A DNA stretch of 46,150 nucleotides from Kiloniellales bacterium (lineage in GTDB: Bacteria; Pseudomonadota; Alphaproteobacteria; Kiloniellales; JAKSBE01), in assembly GCA_030066685.1 (NCBI GenBank), contig JASJBF010000012.1, forward strand, positions 1 to 46,150. The letters run 5' to 3'. The first letter of the stretch is position 1. Each line of letters starts with the position of its first letter. The position numbers were made by a program, and so were the translations under genes. The notes under the pieces are model-generated. The model did not search any database. It had not been told where the DNA came from and was given only the letters and a program-made list of their open reading frames with translations. This document shows positions 8,225-17,170 of the stretch, piece by piece.

Positions 8225-9172
8225 CTACATGCCGAGGTGCTTCTTCACCGCCGCGGCGCCGTCGCCACTGCCGTCGATGGTGGTGACGCCCTCGAGCCAG
8301 CGGTCGACCAGGTCCGGGTTGTTCTTGACCAGCTTCACCGCCGCGGCCGCCGGGTCCATACCGTCGTCCAGCATGTAGCCCATGATCTCGTTCTCCATGT
8401 CGAGGGAGAAGGTCAGGTTCTGCAGCAGCTTGCCGACGTTGGGGCAGGTCTCGCTGTAGCCCGCCGGCGCCAGGGTGTAGACCGTCGCACCGCCGAAGTT
8501 GGGGCCGAAGTAGTCGTCGCCGCCGTCCAGGTAGGCCATCTCGAAGCGCCGGTTCATGGGATGGGGCTCCCAGCCGAGGAAGACGATCCAGTCCTTGCGC
8601 TTCCCGGCCCGGTCGACCTGCGCCAGCATGCCCTGCTCGGAGGACTCAACCAGCTCCCAGCCCTTCAGGTCGAAGGCGTCGTTGTCGATCATGTCCTGGA
8701 TGATCTGGTTGCCGTCGTTGCCGGGCTCGATACCGTAGATCTTGCCGTCGAACTTGTCCTTGTTCGCGGCCAGGTCGGCGAAGGTCTTCACGCCGCCGTC
8801 GAAGGCCGCCTGGTTGACCGCCAGGGTGTACTTGGCGCCCTCCAGGTTGGTCGCGACCCGGGAGATCTGGTTCTTCTCGAAGTAGGGATCGATCATGCTC
8901 TGCTGGGTCGGCAGCCAGAGACCCAGAAAGGCGTCGATGTCCTTGTTGGCCAAGCCCTGGAAGGTGACCGGGACGGAAAGCACGTCGACCTTGGTCTCGT
9001 AGCCCAGGCCCTCCAGGATCGAGACCGCGATCGAGGTGGTCGCGGTGACGCAGCTCCAGCCGACGTCCGAGAAGCGGACCTTCTTGCAGGACTCCGGCTC
9101 CGCGGCCCGGGCCGCGCCGGCGGCGACCAGCAGCGACAGCGAAAGGACGGCGAGTAAACGCTTGGCGATCAT
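8225..9172 (-). CDS. choX: Choline-binding periplasmic protein
   Basis: 315 residues. Signal peptide MIAKRLLAVLSLSLLVAAGAA, then the binding domain. Residues that match the aromatic cage of the rhizobial choline-binding protein are visible: W39 (DVGWS), W86 (LGLWLP), Y115 (AKYTL) and W201 (LGWEPHP), plus N152 (PGNDGN) as a likely hydroxyl ligand. From memory of the family, the position two after the first Trp is Asp in the Sinorhizobium protein; here it is Cys41, which may change ligand preference. The ATG at 9172 fits the signal peptide; GGAGG and GGAAAG lie upstream. It is first in the operon and divergent from betI, with a shared operator region. Confidence 0.88.
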   Translation of the reverse strand: MIAKRLLAVLSLSLLVAAGAARAAEPESCKKVRFSDVGWSCVTATTSIAVSILEGLGYETKVDVLSVPVTFQGLANKDIDAFLGLWLPTQQSMIDPYFEKNQISRVATNLEGAKYTLAVNQAAFDGGVKTFADLAANKDKFDGKIYGIEPGNDGNQIIQDMIDNDAFDLKGWELVESSEQGMLAQVDRAGKRKDWIVFLGWEPHPMNRRFEMAYLDGGDDYFGPNFGGATVYTLAPAGYSETCPNVGKLLQNLTFSLDMENEIMGYMLDDGMDPAAAAVKLVKNNPDLVDRWLEGVTTIDGSGDGAAAVKKHLGM

Positions 9173-9345
9173 GACTTTCCAACCTCCCCTAGACGCAGGT
9201 TCCGGCACCGGCCCCTGTCGGCCCGCCGCGTCCTGCCGCGCGCGCCCCGCAGCCGAACGGCGGGGCTTGTTGTTGTCCCGGAAGTCTAGAGGAAACCCGA
9301 CGCGGCCGTCAGCCCTCCCAGTTCCGACTCGCCTTCCGGACCGGA

Positions 9346-9351
9346 ACTATA
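9346..9351 (-). promoter_or_regulatory. Predicted -10 of the choX promoter
   Basis: Read on the minus strand, TTGAAC (plus 9370-9375) is followed after 18 bases by TATAGT (plus 9346-9351), a good sigma70-type promoter pointing into choX. Its -35 lies inside the palindromic operator, so a bound repressor would block it. Predicted from sequence only. Confidence 0.55.
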
Positions 9352-9362
9352 GTTCTTTATTG

Positions 9363-9376
9363 ATTGAACGTTCAAT
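9363..9376. promoter_or_regulatory. Perfect palindrome, probable BetI operator
   Basis: ATTGAACGTTCAAT is its own reverse complement. It lies in the 256-base gap between choX and betI and overlaps the -35 hexamers of the predicted promoters on both strands. TetR-family repressors such as BetI bind dyads of this size next to their own gene, and BetI is encoded 53 bases downstream. The assignment to BetI is inference from position and family. Confidence 0.65.
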
Positions 9377-9392
9377 ATAAAACACCTAGGGT
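9364..9392 (+). promoter_or_regulatory. Predicted betI promoter
   Basis: TTGAAC (9364-9369), a 17-base spacer and TAGGGT (9387-9392). The -35 lies inside the palindrome, which would give autoregulation. The -10 is weaker than that of choX. Confidence 0.45.
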
Positions 9393-9428
9393 AAAGGCCA
9401 ACTTCGACGACCTCTTGGGGCGGCAGTA

Positions 9429-10022
9429 ATGCCCAAGCTCGGGATGGAGCCGATCCGGCGGCGCCAGCTCATCGACGCGACCATCGCCTCGATGCACGAG
9501 GACGGCTTCGCCAACACCACGGTGCAGCGGATCAGCCGCCGCGCCGGGCTCTCGGCCGGGATCATCGCCCACTACTTCCAGGACAAGGCCGGGCTGATGG
9601 AGGCGACCATGCTGAGCCTGGTCGAGGCCCTGCGCGGCGAGGCGGTGGCGCGCCTGGCCCGGGCCCGCGGCCCGCAGGCGCGGGTCCACGCCATCATCGA
9701 CGCCAACTTCGCGCCGACCCAGTGCGTGCCCGAGGTCGTCTCGGCCTGGCTCGCCTTCTGGTCGATGGTCCGGCAGTCGCCCGGCCTGCTGCGGATCCAG
9801 CGGATCTACCAGCGCCGCCTGCGCAGCAACCTGCTGCACGCCTTCAAGCTCTTCCTGCCGGGACCCGAGGCCGAGCGCCTGACCGCCGGCCTGGCGGCAC
9901 TGATCGACGGCCTATGGCTCAACGCCGCCCTGGCCGGCGGGACCATGGACGCCGAGGCGGCCCGGCGCATCGCCCGGGAGTACGTCGAGTCCCAGATCTC
10001 TGCCTCGGGGCGACGACCGTGA
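9429..10022 (+). CDS. betI: TetR-family repressor BetI
   Basis: 197 residues. The N-terminus [19 protein letters not shown] and the helix-turn-helix [26 protein letters not shown] match the Escherichia coli BetI very closely, as does the ligand-domain segment [10 protein letters not shown] and [13 protein letters not shown]. BetI represses choline-to-betaine genes and is released by choline. It is divergent from choX and precedes betA on the same strand, so it can control both uptake and oxidation through the palindrome at 9363-9376. The betaine-aldehyde dehydrogenase gene betB, which usually lies between betI and betA, is not there. Confidence 0.92.
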   Translation: MPKLGMEPIRRRQLIDATIASMHEDGFANTTVQRISRRAGLSAGIIAHYFQDKAGLMEATMLSLVEALRGEAVARLARARGPQARVHAIIDANFAPTQCVPEVVSAWLAFWSMVRQSPGLLRIQRIYQRRLRSNLLHAFKLFLPGPEAERLTAGLAALIDGLWLNAALAGGTMDAEAARRIAREYVESQISASGRRP

Positions 10023-10098
10023 CCGCAGCCCGGACCCTGCCCCGGCCGCAGCCCTTCATCGGCGACCGCCCGATGGACGCGGTCGAGCGCGGACTCTC

Positions 10099-10133
10099 AT
10101 GGATCACCGGGTCAAGCCCGGTGATGACAGTGG
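10099..10133 (+). repeat. Dispersed REP-like hairpin repeat, copy 1
   Basis: Core ATCACCGGG-TCAAG-CCCGGTGAT (10103-10125), a perfect 9-bp stem with a 5-base loop, flanked by ATGG and GACAGTGG. Two further copies with the same flanks lie at 18.66-18.76 kb. This copy lies between betI and betA on the same strand and could dampen transcription or stabilise the betI message. Confidence 0.8.
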
Positions 10134-10179
10134 AAAAGGCGGCAGGGGTGTGTGCGCGCCCCGAAGGCGGCGAAGCGCG

Positions 10180-11841
10180 ATGAGTGCGGAAAGCTACGAC
10201 TACATCGTGGTCGGGGCCGGGTCGGCGGGCTGCGTGCTGGCGGAGCGGTTGAGCGCAGAGGGGCGCCACCGGGTGCTGCTGCTGGAGCACGGCGGCAGCG
10301 ACGCCGGGCCCCTGATCCAGATGCCGGCCGCCCTCTCCTACCCCATGAACATGAAGCGCTACGACTGGGGCTACCGGGCCGAGCCGGAGCCGCAGCTCGG
10401 CGGGCGCAGCCTGGCCTGCCCGCGCGGCAAGGTGATCGGCGGCTCCTCCTCGATCAACGGCATGGTCTACGTGCGCGGCCATGCCTGCGACTTCGACGGC
10501 TGGGAGGCGGCCGGCGCCGCCGGCTGGGGCTACCGCCACGTCCTGCCCTACTACAAGCGGCTGGAATCGAGCCACGGCGGCGAGGCCGGCTGGCGCGGCG
10601 AGAGCGGGCCCCTGCACGTGACCCGGGGCCCGCGGGCGAACCCGCTCTACGCGGCCTTCGTCGAGGCCGGCCGCCAGGCCGGCTACGCGCTGACCGCGGA
10701 CTACAACGGCGCCAAGCAGGAAGGCTTCGGGCCGATGGAGATGACGGTCTGGCAGGGCCGGCGCTGGTCCGCCGCCAAGGCCTATCTCCAGCCGGCCTCG
10801 AAGCGATCCAACCTGCGCCTGGTGAGCCGGGCCCTGGTCCAGCGGGTCCTGCTCGACGGCAAGCGCGCCATCGGCGTCGAGTACCGGCGAGGGGGCCGCC
10901 TGATCCTGGCCCGGGCGACGCGGGAGGTCGTGCTCGCCGCCGGCGCGATCAACTCGCCCAAGCTGCTGCAGCTCTCGGGCATCGGCGATCCGACGCGCCT
11001 CAAGGCGGCCGGCGTCGCGCCGCTGCACGCCCTGCCCGGGGTCGGCGAGAACCTGCAGGACCACCTGGAGCTCTACGTCCAGCAGGCCTGCAGCCAGCCG
11101 ATCACCCTCTATTCCCAGCTCAACCTCGTCTCCAAGGCGCGGATCGGCGCCGAGTGGCTGCTGTTCAAGCGCGGCCACGGCACCAGCAACCACTTCGAAT
11201 CGGCTGCCTTCATCCGCTCCAAGGCTGGGGTGAGCTATCCCGACATCCAGTTCCACTTCCTGCCGGTGGCGATCCGCTACGACGGCAAGGCGCCGGCCGA
11301 GACCCACGGCTTCCAGGCCCACGTCGGGCCGATGCGCTCCAAGTCGCGCGGTTGGGTCCGCCTGCGCTCTGCCGATCCCGAGACGGCGCCGGAGATCCGC
11401 TTCAACTACCTCTCGCAGCCGGAGGACTGGGCCGACTTCCGCACCTGCATCCGCCTGACCCGGGAGATCTTCGCCCAGCCCGCCTTCGACCCCTACCGCG
11501 GGCCGGAGATCGCGCCGGGGCCGGAGGCGGAGAGCGACGCGGCGCTGGACGACTTCATCCGCGCGTCGGTCGAGAGCGCCTACCACCCCTGCGGCACCTG
11601 CCGCATGGGCGCGCCCGACGACCCCGGGGCCGTGGTCGATCCCGAATGCCGGGTGATCGGCCTGGAAGGCCTCAGAGTCGCCGACTCCGCGATCTTCCCG
11701 CAGATCACCAACGGCAACCTCAACGGGCCCTCGATCCTGGTCGGCGAGAAGGCCAGCGACCACATCCTCGGCCGCGATCCCCTGCCGCCCGCGAACCAGG
11801 AACCCTGGATCCATCCGCACTGGCAGACGGCGCAGCGCTGA
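10180..11841 (+). CDS. betA: Choline dehydrogenase
   Basis: 553 residues, normal length for BetA. FAD enzyme of the GMC family that oxidises choline to betaine aldehyde (and the aldehyde on to betaine) at the inner membrane. The ADP-binding motif [17 protein letters not shown] is at residues 7-23; GMC signatures [18 protein letters not shown] and [16 protein letters not shown] follow; the catalytic His is H469 in [11 protein letters not shown] and the second polar residue lies in NGNLNGPS near residue 511. The C-terminal segment ending HPHWQTAQR is characteristic of BetA among GMC enzymes. The ATG at 10180 gives the normal N-terminus; the frame is open upstream through the repeat. It is separated from betI by 157 bases holding a REP-like hairpin. 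Confidence 0.92.
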   Translation: MSAESYDYIVVGAGSAGCVLAERLSAEGRHRVLLLEHGGSDAGPLIQMPAALSYPMNMKRYDWGYRAEPEPQLGGRSLACPRGKVIGGSSSINGMVYVRGHACDFDGWEAAGAAGWGYRHVLPYYKRLESSHGGEAGWRGESGPLHVTRGPRANPLYAAFVEAGRQAGYALTADYNGAKQEGFGPMEMTVWQGRRWSAAKAYLQPASKRSNLRLVSRALVQRVLLDGKRAIGVEYRRGGRLILARATREVVLAAGAINSPKLLQLSGIGDPTRLKAAGVAPLHALPGVGENLQDHLELYVQQACSQPITLYSQLNLVSKARIGAEWLLFKRGHGTSNHFESAAFIRSKAGVSYPDIQFHFLPVAIRYDGKAPAETHGFQAHVGPMRSKSRGWVRLRSADPETAPEIRFNYLSQPEDWADFRTCIRLTREIFAQPAFDPYRGPEIAPGPEAESDAALDDFIRASVESAYHPCGTCRMGAPDDPGAVVDPECRVIGLEGLRVADSAIFPQITNGNLNGPSILVGEKASDHILGRDPLPPANQEPWIHPHWQTAQR

Positions 11842-12333
11842 CGCGCTTGCACACTCCTGGATTCCCGCCTAGACAACCGGCGCGCGCAGCGCGTCGAGTC
11901 GGCCGCCGAGCCGCACTTGAGATATGCCATGCATATACCGCAATCTGAGCAATAAAATTGTGCCCGCGACACAGCCTGGGCTCGAAAATTTCTATCTTCG
12001 CTAGCAGCCCTACAATTGACTTCTCGTTTACCAGGCGCTGTGTCTAAACTCCGCCGGCAAGAAGTGAGGACTGCCGAGGCCCTCGACCAACACGAAGAAG
12101 GGGGCTCGGCCTGCCGTCCGGAGAAGGGAGACGCCGGATGGTTGCAAGTCCACCGGAGGTCAGGGAGTGCTCGTTTTTCATCCCACATCACGGTTGAAGT
12201 CGGATCGGCGCGTTTAGGGCCGGGTCGGCTTGCCGCATCTGGACAGGCAGTCCCGTCGGCGTCGGGCACGGAGTGAAGGCGGTCGTAACAAGAGGCAAAC
12301 TCTCCCGCAACGAAGAAAGAGGGAACTCGTCTC
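11842..12333. other. Intergenic region upstream of the M28 peptidase
   Basis: 492 bases without a convincing gene. The first 120 bases after betA include a lower-GC patch (about 11925-11975) with GCATATACCGCAAT and AATAAAATTG, consistent with an upstream regulatory region. No clear promoter pair, tRNA or riboswitch could be recognised. The last 25 bases hold the ribosome site AGAGGGAA for the peptidase gene. Confidence 0.5.
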
Positions 12334-13971
12334 ATGACCGACGAATCCAAAGGCGTGCGAGAGCGCTTCAAGCTCTTCACGAGTCTGACAAGCGTTCTGC
12401 TTGTCGCAGGCCTGGTCGCGGCGCTGGCCGTTACCGACGCCAGGGCCGACGACGATGACGATGACGACGACAGGGCGAATATCGAGGAGGCCGTCAGAAA
12501 GGTCTTCGACAGGCTGATCAAGGTCGAGAACGTCAACGCACACTTGGAGGCCTGGCAGGCGATCGCCGACGAAAACGACGACACGCGCGTGTCCGGCACC
12601 TCCGGCTACGACCAGTCCGTCGACTATGTCGCCGAGTTGACCGGGAAAAAGGGCTACAAGGTCACACGCCAGGAGTTCGAGTTCCCCTTCTTCGAGGAGC
12701 TGAGCGAAGCGGTCCTCGAGCAGGTCAGCCCGACCCCGACGGTCTACCCGGCCAACGATGCCGACGGCTTTTTCACCATGCAGTATTCCGGGAGCGGCGA
12801 CACAGGCGCACAGAAAATCGAGCTCATCGATCCGGTGCTGCCGCCGGCGCCGGATCCCAACACCTCGACCAGCGGCTGTGAGCCCGAGGACTTCGACGGC
12901 TTCACCGCAGGCAATATCGCGCTCGTCCAGCGCGGCAGCTGCAGCTTCCTCCTGAAGGCGCAGAACGCCGAGGCTGCAGGCGCCTCCGGCGTGATCATCT
13001 TCAACGAGGGCCAGGACGGACGCACCGGTGCGATCAACGGAACCTTGCAATTCCCCGACGTCGACATCCCCGTGGTGGGGTCGACCTTCGCCATCGGCAA
13101 TGAGCTCGCAGCGGCAGCCGGCGCCGAAGCCCGCATCGTGGTCGACGCTCTGTCCGAGTTCCGCCTGACCGAGAACCTGATCGCCGACCTGCCGGCCTGG
13201 CCGCACCAGAAGGACAATCCGGTCATCCTGCTCGGCGCGCACCTGGACTCGGTCGCCGAAGGCCCGGGCATCTCGGACAACGGCACCGGCTCCGGCGCGC
13301 TCCTGGAGATCGCCCGGAAGCTGAGGCCCTTCTCCTTCCTCCTGAAGAACCGGATCCGCTTCGCCTGGTGGGGCGCCGAGGAGTCCGGCTTGCTCGGCTC
13401 GGAGTTCTACGTCGCCAACCTCACCGCGGAGGCGCAGGCCGAGATCGCCATGAACCTGAACTTCGACATGATCGGCTCGCCCAACTACGTGCCCTTCGTC
13501 TACGACGGCGACGGCTCCGACATCGAGCCCGCCGGTCCTCCGGGGTCCGAGATCATCGAGCAGGTCTTCATCGAGGCCTTCCTGGCCCGCGGCGTCAATT
13601 CCCAGCCGACCCAGTTCTCGGGACGCTCCGACTACGGCCCTTTCATCGCGGTCGGCATCCCGGCCGGCGGCCTCTTCACCGGCGCCGAGGGCATCAAGAC
13701 CGAAGAGCAGGCGGCGGAGTACGGCGGCACCGCCGGCGAGCAGTACGACTCCTGCTACCACACACCCTGCGACACCATCGACAACGTCTCGCTGGAAGCG
13801 CTCGAGTTGAACAGCAAGGTCGCGGCCGACGTCATGCTGCAGTTCGGCTTCGCCGACCTGAGCGATTTCCCGCCGGCGCCGCCGGCGGCGGCGCTCAGCG
13901 CCTTCTCGAGCTCGGTGAGCACCACCACCGGCTACGACTTCGAGTATCTCGGCAACCACCTGCGCAGGTAG
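12334..13971 (+). CDS. Secreted M28-family zinc aminopeptidase with PA domain
   Basis: 545 residues. Signal peptide with hydrophobic core VLLVAGLVAALAV ending near ARA38, directly followed by eight Asp (39-46) and Arg. Residues about 140-280 form a protease-associated domain (GNIALVQRGSCSFLLKAQNAEAAGASGVIIFN). The M28 catalytic domain follows with the co-catalytic zinc ligands H303 (GAHLDS), D315 (GISDNGTGSG), E349/E350 (WWGAEESG), D378 (NFDMIGS) and H476 (CYHTPCDT), all intact. It resembles the Streptomyces griseus-type aminopeptidases, which remove N-terminal hydrophobic residues, so an extracytoplasmic role in peptide breakdown is likely. Two Cys (C474, C479) flank the last ligand and may form a disulfide. 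An intrinsic terminator follows, so the gene ends its own transcript. Confidence 0.87.
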   Translation: MTDESKGVRERFKLFTSLTSVLLVAGLVAALAVTDARADDDDDDDDRANIEEAVRKVFDRLIKVENVNAHLEAWQAIADENDDTRVSGTSGYDQSVDYVAELTGKKGYKVTRQEFEFPFFEELSEAVLEQVSPTPTVYPANDADGFFTMQYSGSGDTGAQKIELIDPVLPPAPDPNTSTSGCEPEDFDGFTAGNIALVQRGSCSFLLKAQNAEAAGASGVIIFNEGQDGRTGAINGTLQFPDVDIPVVGSTFAIGNELAAAAGAEARIVVDALSEFRLTENLIADLPAWPHQKDNPVILLGAHLDSVAEGPGISDNGTGSGALLEIARKLRPFSFLLKNRIRFAWWGAEESGLLGSEFYVANLTAEAQAEIAMNLNFDMIGSPNYVPFVYDGDGSDIEPAGPPGSEIIEQVFIEAFLARGVNSQPTQFSGRSDYGPFIAVGIPAGGLFTGAEGIKTEEQAAEYGGTAGEQYDSCYHTPCDTIDNVSLEALELNSKVAADVMLQFGFADLSDFPPAPPAAALSAFSSSVSTTTGYDFEYLGNHLRR

Positions 13972-14020
13972 GAGGGGGCCGACGGCAGCCGGGAACAAGG
14001 CTCGCCTCCAGAACGCCTCG

Positions 14021-14053
14021 AGGGGTGGCGCCCTGCGCCACCCCTTTTTCTTT
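14021..14053 (+). terminator. Intrinsic terminator after the M28 peptidase gene
   Basis: AGGGGTGGCG (14021-14030) and CGCCACCCCT (14036-14045) form a perfect stem with a 5-base loop, followed by TTTTTCTTT. It is the clearest rho-independent terminator in the window and lies 50 bases past the stop. Confidence 0.85.
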
Positions 14054-14190
14054 CCGCGCCGGGTTGCGGGGTCCGCACACGCTTGCTCACAATCCGGCGA
14101 GGACGCCCTGCAATCGGGACCTGGAACCCCAGATCAGAATCCTCGCACGGCCGGGCGCCGCGCGCTGCTACCGGCTGGAGGATTCGGTCG

Positions 14191-15588
14191 ATGCGCTTCA
14201 CTCCTCTGAAGTCCCTGTTGCCCAACGCGACCGGGCTCTGGTTCGCCGTCCTGCTCGCGGCGGCCCCCTTCCCGGCCGGCGCGCTGACCGACGGCGAGAT
14301 CGCGCGGCACAGCGACGACCTGGTCTTCGGCAGCCGCGACGAGCTGCTGGCGGCGCTCGAAGCCTTCGAGGCGCGCGGCGAGCGCGACATCGCGCCGGCG
14401 CTGATTCTCGCCCTGCGCTACGCCGGAACGGCGAAAGCCGAGATCGCGGCGACCCTGAGGGCGCTCACCGGGCACGAGGCCGAAAGCTGGTTCGACTGGA
14501 TGCTGTGGCAGCAGGCCCACCCCGAGGTCGCGCCCCACCCCAGCTACGCCACGCTGAAGCTTAAGCTCTTCGCGACCATCGATCCGCGCTTCCTGAGGTT
14601 CCTGGTCCCCTGGGCCTCGCAGCCGGAGACCATGCGTATCCGGCTGGAGGAGATCACCTGGGGCGGGGTCGCGGTCGACGGCATCCCCTCGCTCGACGAC
14701 CCGGAGCTGATCGCGGCGGCCGAGGCCGACTACCTGCGCGAGGACGACCTGGTCTTCGGCGTCGAGATCAACGGCGACGCCCGGGCCTATCCGCTGCGGA
14801 TCATGGGCTGGCACGAGATGTTCAACGAGACCATCGGCGGCGTGCCGGTGGCGCTGGCCTACTGCACCCTCTGCGGCGCGGGGATTCTCTTCGAGACCCG
14901 GGTCGAAGGCCGCGCCGCGCCCTTCGTCTTCGGCTCCTCGGGCTTCCTCTACCGCTCCAACAAGCTGATGTTCGACCGGGAGACCGACAGCCTCTGGAAC
15001 CAGTTCACCGGCGAGCCAGTGGTCGGCCCCCTGGCCGGCAGCGGCATCAAGCTCAAGATCCGCCCGGTCGCCATAACCTCTTGGGGCCGCTGGCGGGCGC
15101 GCAAACCCGAGACCCGGGTCCTGTCGCTCGACACCGGACACAGCCGGGACTACGGCTCGGGCGTCGTCTACCACGACTACTTCGCCAGCCCGAACCTGAT
15201 GTTCCCGGCCCTGGTCGACCAGACCCGCCTGAAGCAGAAGGACTACGTCTTCGGAATCCGCAGCGTCGGCGCAGCGAAGGCCTGGCCGGTCACGGCCTTC
15301 GGCGAGGGCCGGGTGATCAACGATCGGGTCGGTCAGCAGGAGGTCGTCCTGATCGGCGACGCCCGCACCCGTAGCGTGCGCGCCTACGCCCGCGACGGCC
15401 GGCGCTTCGAGGCCAGCGTCGACCGCGGCCGCCTCTCCGGCCCGGGCGGGCTCTGGCGCCTGGAAGAAGACGCCCTGGTCGGCCCGGACGGCACGCGCCT
15501 GCCGAGGATCCCGGGGCACATCGCCTACTGGTTCGCCTGGGACGGCTACCTGGGGGTGGAGAGCGAGCTCTACGCCGAGGACGGCTGA
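14191..15588 (+). CDS. Secreted DUF3179-domain protein
   Basis: 465 residues. GGAGG at 14176-14180 precedes the ATG at 14191 (MRFTPLKSLL). An N-terminal signal peptide (GLWFAVLLAAAPFPAGA) indicates export. Residues about 35-160 are a helical region; the DUF3179 domain follows, with its hallmark segments DLVFGVEINGDARAYPLR, WHEMFNETIGG and ALAYCTLCGAG containing a CxxC pair, then FGSSGFLYRSNKLMFDRETDS and a C-terminal IAYWFAWDGY. The biochemical function of DUF3179 is not established; the CxxC could bind metal or be redox-active. The gene ends one base before the convergent ligase gene. No operon partner. Confidence 0.8.
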   Translation: MRFTPLKSLLPNATGLWFAVLLAAAPFPAGALTDGEIARHSDDLVFGSRDELLAALEAFEARGERDIAPALILALRYAGTAKAEIAATLRALTGHEAESWFDWMLWQQAHPEVAPHPSYATLKLKLFATIDPRFLRFLVPWASQPETMRIRLEEITWGGVAVDGIPSLDDPELIAAAEADYLREDDLVFGVEINGDARAYPLRIMGWHEMFNETIGGVPVALAYCTLCGAGILFETRVEGRAAPFVFGSSGFLYRSNKLMFDRETDSLWNQFTGEPVVGPLAGSGIKLKIRPVAITSWGRWRARKPETRVLSLDTGHSRDYGSGVVYHDYFASPNLMFPALVDQTRLKQKDYVFGIRSVGAAKAWPVTAFGEGRVINDRVGQQEVVLIGDARTRSVRAYARDGRRFEASVDRGRLSGPGGLWRLEEDALVGPDGTRLPRIPGHIAYWFAWDGYLGVESELYAEDG

Positions 15589-15589
15589 G

Positions 15590-17170
15590 CTACTCCTCGA
15601 CCAGCTTCTCCAGGCTCTCCAGCCTGTCGGCCTCGGCGGCGGGCTTGTCCCAGCGGATGCGGTGGATGCGCGGGAAGCGCATGGCCAGGCCCGACTTGTG
15701 ACGCTTGGAGCGCTGCACGGCGTCGAAGGCGACCTCCAGGACCAGGCCGGGCGCGACCGCGCGCACCGGGCCGAAGCGCTCGGTGGTGTGGTCGCGGACC
15801 CACTTGTCGAGCTGCTTCAGCTCCTCGTCGGTGAAGCCGAAGTAGGCCTTGCCGACCGGCACCAGCTCCTCGCCCTCCGTCCCCGCGCGCCAGGTCCCGA
15901 AGGTGTAGTCGGAATAGAAGGAGGAGCGCTTGCCGTGGCCGCGCTGAGCGTACATCAGCACGGTGTCGAGCAGCAGGGCGTCGCGCTTCCACTTGAACCA
16001 GGGGCCCTTGGGGCGGCCGGCCTGGTAGGGGCTGTCGCGATGCTTGAGCATCAGGCCCTCGATGCCGTTCCGCCGGGCCTCGGCGCGCAGGGCGGCCAGG
16101 TCGTCCCAGGTCTCGAAGGGCACCAGGGGCGAGAGGTCCATGCGCGCCGGCAAGGTCTCCCGGTACCAGGCCTCCAGCGCCCCGCGCCGCTCGGCCAGGG
16201 ACAGGGGGCGCAGGTCGCGCTCGCCCAGGTGCAATACATCGTAGAGCCTGAGGTGCGCCGGATGGGCGTCCAGCAGCTTGCCGGTCACGGCCTTGCGGTT
16301 CAGGCGCTGCTGCAGGTCGTTGAAGGGCGCGACCTCGCCTTCCCGCAGGACCAGGAGCTCGCCGTCGAGCACGGCGTCGAAGCCGGCGGCCTCTACGATG
16401 TCGGGAAAGGTGTGGCTGATCTCGTCGCCGCTGCGCGAGAAGAGCCGGGCCTGGCCGCCGCCGGCGGCGAGCTGGACCCGGATGCCGTCCCACTTCCACT
16501 CCGCCAGGTAGTCGGCGGGCGCGAGCTTCGCCAGGTCGGCGTCCTCCAGCGGGTTGGCCAGCATCAGGGGATGGAAGACGGCGCGGCGGTCGATCTCCGG
16601 CCTGGGCGCGCGGCCCTCCAGCCAGGCGAAGAGCTCGGTGTAGGGCGGCTCGAGCCCGTGCCAGATCTCCTCGATCTCGCTGAGCTCGGCGCCCCGCCAC
16701 TCGGCCAGGCCGGTCTTGGCGAGGCGGGCCGAGACGCCGATCCTAAGGCCGCCGGTGATCAGCTTGAGCAGGGCCCAGCGGCCGCCGGAATCGAGCGCGT
16801 CGAGCCAGCCTTCCAGCAGGCCCGGCACTTCGTCGCGCTTGGCGTCCTGCAGGGTCTCGACCACCTCGGCCAGGTCCGGCGGCCGGTTGGCGCCGGGGCG
16901 CTGCGGCCAGATCAGGGCCACGGTCTCGGCCAGGTCGCCGACGAAGTCGTAGGACCAGCGGAAGAGCACCGGGTCGACCCGGCTCTCGACCAGGGCGCGG
17001 ACCTGCCCGGCCTTGGCGGCGCGGAAGGACAGGGCGCCGGTCAGGGCGGCCAGGGCGTAGCCGCGCTGCGGGTCGGGCGTCGCCTCGAAGTACTGGGCCA
17101 GGTGGCGCAGCTTGCCGTTGCGCGCCGGGGTGAAGACCAAGCGGTCGAGGAGCTCGGCGAAGGGCTTCAC
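15590..17170 (-). CDS. ATP-dependent DNA ligase (bacterial LigC/Lhr-associated type)
   Basis: 526 residues. Joins nicked DNA using ATP. A helical DNA-binding domain (1-200) is followed by the adenylation domain: motif I EWKWDGIR with the lysine that takes AMP at K226, motif III FDAVLDGELLV (E271), motif IV NGIEGLMLKH and motif V GPWFKWKRD. The C-terminal OB domain ends SGLAMRFPRIHRIRWDKP, as in the family. The GTG start at 17170 overlaps the stop of the exonuclease gene by 4 bases (GTGA), so the two are translationally coupled. This ligase is an accessory repair ligase that partners the neighbouring exonuclease, Lhr helicase and PdeM; the essential NAD-dependent LigA must be elsewhere. Confidence 0.9.
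   Translation of the reverse strand: MKPFAELLDRLVFTPARNGKLRHLAQYFEATPDPQRGYALAALTGALSFRAAKAGQVRALVESRVDPVLFRWSYDFVGDLAETVALIWPQRPGANRPPDLAEVVETLQDAKRDEVPGLLEGWLDALDSGGRWALLKLITGGLRIGVSARLAKTGLAEWRGAELSEIEEIWHGLEPPYTELFAWLEGRAPRPEIDRRAVFHPLMLANPLEDADLAKLAPADYLAEWKWDGIRVQLAAGGGQARLFSRSGDEISHTFPDIVEAAGFDAVLDGELLVLREGEVAPFNDLQQRLNRKAVTGKLLDAHPAHLRLYDVLHLGERDLRPLSLAERRGALEAWYRETLPARMDLSPLVPFETWDDLAALRAEARRNGIEGLMLKHRDSPYQAGRPKGPWFKWKRDALLLDTVLMYAQRGHGKRSSFYSDYTFGTWRAGTEGEELVPVGKAYFGFTDEELKQLDKWVRDHTTERFGPVRAVAPGLVLEVAFDAVQRSKRHKSGLAMRFPRIHRIRWDKPAAEADRLESLEKLVEE

Noticed and set aside
6173-9157. 994-codon open frame opposite the cho operon
   Set aside because: It runs across several well-recognised minus-strand genes and their gaps and has the low-complexity composition of an antisense shadow. 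The same holds for the frames at 22904-25939 and 26865-29147.
12014-12050. TTGACT followed by TCTAAA as a promoter for the M28 peptidase gene
   Set aside because: The spacer is about 21 bases, too long for a normal sigma70 promoter.
12139-12165. GGTTGCAAGTCC resembling a tRNA T-arm
   Set aside because: No acceptor, D or anticodon arms of a tRNA can be folded around it.
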